This document shows, piece after piece, positions 14,646-19,445 of a stretch of 19,445 nt of DNA. Made by a program: the position numbers and the translations under genes. Under the pieces are notes generated by a model that saw nothing but the letters and a program-made list of their open reading frames with translations, was not told the origin of the DNA and ran no database searches. The number at the start of each line of letters is the position of its first letter. Positions within the stretch are counted from its first letter, which is position 1. The DNA lies in the NCBI GenBank assembly GCA_937989565.1, contig CALKRM010000021.1, positions 1 through 19,445 of the forward strand. Reading direction: 5' to 3'. The DNA comes from an uncultured Candidatus Saccharibacteria bacterium (GTDB lineage: Bacteria > Patescibacteriota > Saccharimonadia > Saccharimonadales > Saccharimonadaceae).

Positions 14646-16136
14646 ATGATAGAAGTAATTATTGCCGCGGCTGTTGGAGCTGGCGCGGGTGCTGCTGGTC
14701 TTGTTGGATATCAGCGAACTCGCCAAATTAACGGTAAAAATCAGATTGAGCGAGATCTGGCAGATGCGAAAACTAAGGCGAGCGACATCGTCCTTAAGGC
14801 TAAGGACGAGGCGCTTAAGATTGAAAATGAACGTCGCAAGGAATGGCAAAAGACCGAAAATCGTTTGGCGGATCGCGAGAAGACTCTGGACAATAAGCTG
14901 GAAGAGCTTGATCGACGAGCAGAGAAATTGCGCGCGCATGAGGATGAAGTTGATAATCTTAAAAATGAAATTCGCGACATCCGCTCCAGACAGCAAGAGA
15001 AATTGGAAAAAATCGCTGGATTGAAGAAAAAAGACGCTGCCGATAAGTTAATGCAGATGACTGAGCGTGACATTAAGCAAGACTTGGTCGGTTTGGTGTC
15101 AAAATTACAACATGACGCAATGGATGACGCTGAAGAGCGAGCGCAAATGATCCTAGTGACCGCAATGGAACGAATGAGTAGTGAGGTGACTGCCGAGCGC
15201 ACCGTGACTGCAGTTAAGCTAACTGATGACGAAATGAAGGGTCGAATTATTGGTAAGGAGGGGCGTAATATTCAGGCACTGCAGCGCGAAACTGGCGTCG
15301 ATATTTTAGTTGACGATACACCCGGCATGATTATTTTGTCGAGTTTTGATCCTGTTCGCCGGCAAGTGGCTCGCTTGAGTCTTGAGATGCTGATGAAGGA
15401 CGGACGTATTCATCCTGCACGCATTGAAGAGGTTGTTGCTAAAGCTAAGAAACAGATCGAGAAAGAAGTTCGACAAGCCGGTGAGGATGCTATGCGCGAA
15501 ACTGGCGTGGTTGGGATTCCGAAGGAGATGCTATTACTACTTGGTGAGCTGAAGTTTCGCACCAGCTTCGGGCAGAACGTTTTGAAGCATTCGACTGAGA
15601 TGGCGCAAATTGCTGGAATGATTGCTGAGGAAATTGGTGCGGACGTGCGCATTACGAAAATTGCTACACTTCTTCATGACGTTGGTAAGGCTGTGTCGCA
15701 TAAAATTGAGGGCAAGCATCATCACATTGGGGCGGAATTGGCTCGTAAATATGGCATGGATGAGAGAATTGTTCACGCAATCGAAGCGCACCACGATGAT
15801 ATCGAAGCGACAACTCCAGAGGCAATTATTGTTCGAGTTTGCGACGCGGCTTCGGCTGCACGTCCGGGCGCTCGTAATGTTTCCGCTGAAAACTTTGCAG
15901 AGCGAATGCGCGATTTGGAAAATGTCGCTACCAGCTTTGAGGGAATTGATAAGGCTTATGCAATTTCTGCCGGCCGTGAAGTTCGTGTGATTGTGAAACC
16001 TCAGACGATTGATGATTTGTCGGCGATTAAATTGGCGCGAGATATTGCGACGAAAATTGAGTCGACAATGCAATATCCTGGCACCATTAAGGTTAACGTG
16101 ATTCGCGAAACGCGAGCAATTGAGTTTGCTAAATAA
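14646..16136 (+). CDS. rny: ribonuclease Y
   Basis: RNase Y is a membrane-bound endoribonuclease that starts mRNA decay in bacteria lacking RNase E. The protein (496 residues) has an N-terminal membrane anchor (about 3-20, Ala/Gly-rich), a long charged coiled coil (about 25-180), a KH domain with GKEG near 203-206, and an HD domain with His344-Asp345 (LLHDVGK), then the C-terminal region ending EFAK. I prefer the ATG at 14646 over the ATG at 14640, because AAGGA at 14635-14639 is spaced 6 bases from the former and directly abuts the latter. The stop overlaps the next gene by one base (TAATG). Confidence 0.97.
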   Translation: MIEVIIAAAVGAGAGAAGLVGYQRTRQINGKNQIERDLADAKTKASDIVLKAKDEALKIENERRKEWQKTENRLADREKTLDNKLEELDRRAEKLRAHEDEVDNLKNEIRDIRSRQQEKLEKIAGLKKKDAADKLMQMTERDIKQDLVGLVSKLQHDAMDDAEERAQMILVTAMERMSSEVTAERTVTAVKLTDDEMKGRIIGKEGRNIQALQRETGVDILVDDTPGMIILSSFDPVRRQVARLSLEMLMKDGRIHPARIEEVVAKAKKQIEKEVRQAGEDAMRETGVVGIPKEMLLLLGELKFRTSFGQNVLKHSTEMAQIAGMIAEEIGADVRITKIATLLHDVGKAVSHKIEGKHHHIGAELARKYGMDERIVHAIEAHHDDIEATTPEAIIVRVCDAASAARPGARNVSAENFAERMRDLENVATSFEGIDKAYAISAGREVRVIVKPQTIDDLSAIKLARDIATKIESTMQYPGTIKVNVIRETRAIEFAK

Positions 16137-16663
16137 TGAAATTTACAGATGAAGAGCGACGGTCTTGGTTGGCAAGTTTGGACAGGCGTTTTTCCAGTGC
16201 GGCAGTGCTGATTGAAAATGAGCAGGGCGAGTTATTGATCGTCAAGGCTGGCTATAAAGACCATTGGTCGCTGCCTGGTGGCATTGTTGACGCTGGAGAA
16301 TCTCCGTTGGAAGCGGCGGTGCGCGAGGTGAAAGAAGAAGTTGATATTCAAGTTGACTCTAAGGATTTGAAGCTTGCAATGGTCGCTTCGCGTCATTCTG
16401 ATGAATTCTTGACGCATCAATTTGTGTTTTTTACAAAGTTAGAAAACGATGCTTTTTCTGAGATAAAATTGCAGGAATCGGAAATTGTGGCTAGTAAATT
16501 TATTGCCAAAGATGAGGTTGATTTTGAAGATATGTCGCTGCTCTGGGCAATCAGATTTTGGGCAATTGATAAATTCGGTTACGTAAATACGAAAATTATT
16601 GATAATGACGGCGTGAAGAAAGAAGTTGTAGAATTTTTTGCGCCGATGATTGGAGGGAAATAA
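16136..16663 (+). CDS. Nudix hydrolase
   Basis: The 175-residue protein has a clear Nudix box with Gly49, Glu55, Arg63-Glu64 and the metal-binding Glu67-Glu68 (LPGGIVDAGES, then REVKEEVDI). The usual late Gly of the box is Asp70. A short N-terminal helix (1-20) precedes the fold, and a C-terminal helical tail of about 30 residues follows. Nudix enzymes hydrolyse nucleoside diphosphates linked to another group; the substrate cannot be told from the box. The one-base overlaps with rny upstream and gpmA downstream (TAATG at both ends) mark a tight operon. An mRNA cap-removing (RppH-like) role beside RNase Y is attractive but is inference only. Confidence 0.92.
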   Translation: MKFTDEERRSWLASLDRRFSSAAVLIENEQGELLIVKAGYKDHWSLPGGIVDAGESPLEAAVREVKEEVDIQVDSKDLKLAMVASRHSDEFLTHQFVFFTKLENDAFSEIKLQESEIVASKFIAKDEVDFEDMSLLWAIRFWAIDKFGYVNTKIIDNDGVKKEVVEFFAPMIGGK

Positions 16664-17298
16664 TGGGAATATTAGTTATTAGTCGGCACGGTGAGAGTGA
16701 GTGGAATCTGCTCGGTAAGTGGACTGGCTGGACGGATGTTAATTTGACAGAAAAGGGTCGTAATGACACCGTGCGATTGGGTGCTTTACTGAAAGGCTTG
16801 TCATTTAATGAAGCTTACACTTCATCATTAAAACGCACACAACAAACTTTGGCGGCGCTACTCGAAGGGTGCGGTGTCGAAAATCTACCAACAACGCATG
16901 CAACTGAGTTAAATGAGCGTGATTATGGCGATTTGACTGGAAAAAATAAATGGGAAGTTAAAGCGGAGATTGGCGAAGAGGCTTTTAATGGTATTCGACG
17001 CGGTTGGGATTATCCAGTGCCGGGCGGCGAAACTTTGAAAGATGTTTATGCGCGGGTTGTTCCATATTTTGAGCAAGAGATTTTGCCGAAATTGCAGAAT
17101 GGTGAGAATATTTTATTGGTAGCTCACGGCAATTCTATTCGAGCTTTAATTAAATATCTCGACCAAGTTCCAGAAGCCGAGATGGCGAATGTAGAGATGC
17201 CATTTGGTCAATTATTGGTTTATATGTTTGAGCCTGGTCAATCTTTGCCAATCAAAAAAGAAGTGCTGTCTGTTGAGATTGAAGCCGTGAATGCTTAA
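16663..17298 (+). CDS. gpmA: 2,3-bisphosphoglycerate-dependent phosphoglycerate mutase
   Basis: This enzyme interconverts 3- and 2-phosphoglycerate in glycolysis. It shows the histidine phosphatase signature RHGESEWN with catalytic His9, the GKWTGWTDVNLTEKG element, Arg58 (LKRT), the acid Glu85 in ELNERDYGDLTG, and the second catalytic His155 (VAHGNS). At 211 residues it is shorter than the E. coli enzyme (about 250), lacking some of the C-terminal extension, but all catalytic residues are present. It is the last gene of the rny-Nudix-gpmA run, and its stop overlaps the convergent Nudix-kinase gene's stop by 3 bases. Confidence 0.94.
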   Translation: MGILVISRHGESEWNLLGKWTGWTDVNLTEKGRNDTVRLGALLKGLSFNEAYTSSLKRTQQTLAALLEGCGVENLPTTHATELNERDYGDLTGKNKWEVKAEIGEEAFNGIRRGWDYPVPGGETLKDVYARVVPYFEQEILPKLQNGENILLVAHGNSIRALIKYLDQVPEAEMANVEMPFGQLLVYMFEPGQSLPIKKEVLSVEIEAVNA

Positions 17299-18626
17299 AT
17301 AGTTGTATATATTTCGTATGCACTTAACGCCGATAAAAATTGTTGAAATCTAAGAGTGTCGTCGCCATGATATGGCCACGTTGCATGGTTTAGCCAGAAA
17401 CCCATTAAGGTTAGGCAGTGATCTAAATTTATTTCTTTGTAGTAGTTTGAAATATTATGACCGCTTTTATGTAAGTCGATTAGTAGGCTAGTGATGTCAC
17501 TACCGGATTCTCCAGGTCCAGACCAACTCCAGTCGATTAACTTAGTGCCGCGTTTGGGGTGCCAAGCCATATTTGATTGTCGAATGTCGTGATGACAAAA
17601 AACTAATTTTTTTATATCGCTATGTCGGCTTCCGGCATTTAGTAGGGCGGGTAAGTCTGCTAATAATTTCTTAGTTATATTTTGACTATGGGGCGTTAAT
17701 CTGTCCAAGAATCCTAATGACAACTCTCTCAATTTAGCTATTTTCTGCTCGTCTAATGAAACCCATCCTTCTTTAATAAAACTATCGCGTGACGATTCGA
17801 TGTCAAAAGTATCAGGCGGCAATGGTATATTTTCCAACTCGTCAAATTTTTCCTTCGCTGATTTGACATAAATGTCTAGTGTTTCGTTCTTTGCTCGCCA
17901 TAGCCAACCTTCGTTTGGCCCCATTGTCTCCATAATGAAAGTGCCATCGTCTCGCAGTATTGATCTGGATGGGATTCCACTATATCCATGACATCGCAGA
18001 TAGGATATAGTGAATGCTTCTTTTCTCAAATATTGGCGCAGCCTATTCCTTTTTATGTCGCCATATTTAGTCGATGTTCGCTTAATAAATACCGAATGAT
18101 CATTTTTTGTGGCGATAATTTTGTCGTATTGCATATGACCGCCGTTAACATTGCGATAATTTTCGGAAAACTCTGCTATATTAATTAGCGACCGACAAGA
18201 CAAATAATCAATAGCCCTAGCTACTATTTCATCATGCGATGCGTATAATTTAGGCAAATTATTGAGTGGTAGCCAGGCTGCGTCAATGGCATCGTCTCGT
18301 CCTGACACCTCTGATAGTTCGTTGACTATGAACAGATACACACTGGTTTCGATCCATGACGTCTGGCTGTTGCGTGGATCGTTAACCAGCCCTTTGTATA
18401 TTAATATTGGATTGTCACTAATTATCGTTTCAGTTTCTTCTTTTGTTTCGCGAATTGCTGCCGTAAAGGAATCCTCTTCAGGGTTAACGAATCCTCCAGG
18501 TAGTGCCCATTCACAGCTAGACCGTTTTATCAAAAGGATTTTTTGCGCGATTGGGTTAATGATTACACTGTCTGCAGTGTAATTTGGACCGTCATACCAT
18601 AATTTACGATTTATAGATATTGGCAT
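17295..18626 (-). CDS. fusion of NUDT9-like ADP-ribose pyrophosphatase and APH-type kinase
   Basis: This 443-residue protein has two enzyme domains. Residues 1-141 form a Nudix domain whose motifs follow human NUDT9 closely (from memory): GPN-x2-AD (13-19), IKRSSCEWALPGG (33-45), IYKGLVNDPRN (76-86), WIET (91-94), DDAIDAAW (111-118) and LYASH (127-131). The Nudix box has Gly45, Glu51, Arg59-Glu60 and Glu63-Glu64, with the late Gly replaced by Glu66. NUDT9 splits ADP-ribose into AMP and ribose 5-phosphate. Residues about 160-443 are an APH/choline-kinase-like fold: Lys182 (FIKR), Glu203, the catalytic loop HHDIRQSN (Asp347, Asn352) and IDW (Asp365). The kinase substrate is unknown. The start lies 7 bases after the stop of the pncB remnant, with no Shine-Dalgarno sequence, suggesting one operon. 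An NAD/ADP-ribose salvage role is inferred from the domain and the neighbour. Confidence 0.88.
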   Translation of the reverse strand: MPISINRKLWYDGPNYTADSVIINPIAQKILLIKRSSCEWALPGGFVNPEEDSFTAAIRETKEETETIISDNPILIYKGLVNDPRNSQTSWIETSVYLFIVNELSEVSGRDDAIDAAWLPLNNLPKLYASHDEIVARAIDYLSCRSLINIAEFSENYRNVNGGHMQYDKIIATKNDHSVFIKRTSTKYGDIKRNRLRQYLRKEAFTISYLRCHGYSGIPSRSILRDDGTFIMETMGPNEGWLWRAKNETLDIYVKSAKEKFDELENIPLPPDTFDIESSRDSFIKEGWVSLDEQKIAKLRELSLGFLDRLTPHSQNITKKLLADLPALLNAGSRHSDIKKLVFCHHDIRQSNMAWHPKRGTKLIDWSWSGPGESGSDITSLLIDLHKSGHNISNYYKEINLDHCLTLMGFWLNHATWPYHGDDTLRFQQFLSALSAYEIYTTI

Positions 18627-18633
18627 TGTTTTT

Positions 18634-19377
18634 TTATACAGTAGCTAGAGTGTTGTTTAGTGCCTTCTCTGCCAAAGCTGCTTTTACGAGTTCACTATAC
18701 TCTCTAATTTTATCACCTGAACCTGTATGTTTGCCAGGAGTGTCGCTTAATTTGACTGTAGATACCCCATCAACTTCTGTGGCTTTCATAACAAAGTTAT
18801 TGGGTGTAATTCCAAGGTCGTTAGTCAAAGTTGTACCCCAGCCGAATGTTACATTTATTTTGTCCTTAAAGTAATCAGCTATCCGAATAATTTCATCCAC
18901 ATCAAGTCCGTCACTAAAGACGATAGTTTTCTCTAAAGGATCAATTCCGTTCTTTTTGTAGATTTCAATAGCCTTATTCCCAAATTCTATTGGGTCGCCG
19001 GAATCGTGGCGTAATCCTTTCCAAGAAGACCATTGGTCTGGAGTGAAGTCGGCAAAGAAGAAATCAGTTGTAAATGTATCTGTTAGGGCAATTGATAGCT
19101 CGTCGCCGTATGTGTCTTGCCAATCTTTTAGTGCTTGACTGTGGCCACTTAGTGGGTTGTCTCCGGCTTTATCTGCCAGTGCGGCGTAGACCATTGGCAT
19201 TTCGTGCGCAAAAGTTCCAATTGGTTTTAGTCCTAGTTTATGCGCCAAGTATACATTTGAAGTTCCGACAAAATTATCGGGGAGCTCATTTGCAACTCGT
19301 TCAATTACGTGCCTATGCCAATCATAGCTAAAACGTCGTCGTGTGCCGAAATCAGAAAATTTAATATCTGGGCGGCT
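18634..19377 (-). pseudogene. pncB: nicotinate phosphoribosyltransferase, 5'-truncated
   Basis: The frame encodes about 247 residues matching the C-terminal 60% of PncB, which makes nicotinate mononucleotide from nicotinate and PRPP. Visible motifs include DFGTRRRFS (19327-19353), FVGTSNVYLA, the AHE of the phosphorylatable-His loop (TFAHEMPM), LTDTFTTDFF, GLRHDSGDP, VFSDGLD, FGWGTTLTNDLG and KLSDTPGK. Compared with the usual 390-400 residues, about 150-160 N-terminal residues are absent. Upstream the frame hits TAA at 19378-19380, and the other two frames also have stops within about 60 bases, so a single frameshift does not restore it within the window. No ATG precedes the DFGTRRRF motif; starts further in would cut the active site. 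It could be a decayed gene, a rearrangement product, or an assembly break. All core residues that remain look intact. Confidence 0.8.
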
Positions 19378-19380
19378 TTA

Positions 19381-19415
19381 AGTATAGAAATTTGTTTGCA
19401 AATTTATTCTGTACT
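19381..19415. repeat. imperfect inverted repeat abutting the pncB truncation
   Basis: Left arm AGTATAG-AAATTTG (19381-19394) pairs with CAAATTT (19399-19405) and, after a 3-base bulge (ATT), CTGTACT (19409-19415). All 14 positions pair, with one G-T wobble in the outer arm; the loop is TTTG. It starts at the base next to the TAA that ends the pncB frame. It may be an operator, a hairpin, or a scar or recombination site. Confidence 0.55.
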
Positions 19416-19432
19416 TATTTAGTGATATATGT

Positions 19433-19438
19433 TAAGAT
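19433..19438 (+). promoter_or_regulatory. possible extended -10 reading off the right edge
   Basis: TGT-TAAGAT (19430-19438) fits an extended -10 on the + strand, pointing out of the window, with the inverted repeat just upstream. The downstream gene is not visible, so this is weak. Confidence 0.25.
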
Positions 19439-19445
19439 AGATCAG

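Noticed and set aside
15537..16073. 178-codon frame antisense to rny
   Set aside because: It shadows the HD-domain half of rny, has no family features and no start signal; rny is unambiguous.
17295..18190. Aminoglycoside-resistance phosphotransferase
   Set aside because: The fold and catalytic loop are APH-like, but many metabolite kinases share them, and fusion to an ADP-ribose Nudix domain beside pncB points to metabolism, not resistance.
1..19445. CRISPR array, tRNA, rRNA, insertion sequence or prophage genes
   Set aside because: No regularly spaced repeats, cloverleaf-like segments, transposase or integrase frames were seen; nearly all bases belong to recognised genes.

Overview
The window reads as part of a small, gene-dense genome of the Candidatus Saccharibacteria (TM7) / Patescibacteria type. 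This is inferred from the gene set and style; no marker such as 16S rRNA is present. The grounds are almost no intergenic space, many 1-8 base gene overlaps, a monoderm-type type IV pilus set (pilB, pilC, pilM, pilN, pilO without pilQ), RNase Y, unusually short family members (TsaB 124 aa, GpmA 211 aa) and many promoters placed so that the mRNA would start at the start codon. UGA serves as a stop (tsaE, pilN, pilO), so this is not the UGA=Gly code of Gracilibacteria/SR1.

Left part (1-4695, + strand): the C-terminal four fifths of ruvB; then an apparent two-gene unit of a small membrane protein and an 818-residue surface protein joining an SGNH esterase, a von Willebrand A domain, a PKD domain, a thrombospondin type 3 calcium repeat and a C-terminal membrane anchor; then a two-TM bacterial PH-domain protein.

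Middle (4700-7435): a type IV pilin on the - strand, divergent from recA. On the + strand recA is followed by a 2H phosphoesterase (2'-5' RNA ligase family) and by recX with its own promoter. Pilin and recombinase share a 67-base intergenic region.

Pilus block (7432-13602, - strand): pilB-pilC, then pilM-pilN-pilO and a 94-aa single-TM protein, then a two-domain PRC-barrel protein on its own promoter. No pilT, prepilin peptidase or secretin is present.

Right part (13663-17298, + strand): tsaE-tsaB (tRNA t6A modification), then rny (RNase Y, with a leader of about 110 nt), a Nudix hydrolase and gpmA, the last three joined by one-base TAATG overlaps. On the - strand (17295-19377) lies an NAD/ADP-ribose pair: a 5'-truncated nicotinate phosphoribosyltransferase followed by a fusion of a NUDT9-like ADP-ribose pyrophosphatase with an APH-type small-molecule kinase. 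An inverted repeat abuts the truncation point at the right edge.

The points most worth a second look are the NUDT9-like/kinase fusion, the SGNH-vWA-PKD-TSP3 surface protein, the repeated TATAAT-6 nt-start arrangement implying leaderless mRNAs, the internally shortened TsaB and the truncated pncB. There is no gene-free stretch over 300 bases; the longest is 14493-14645, which holds the rny promoter and leader. I saw no tRNA, rRNA, CRISPR array or transposase.
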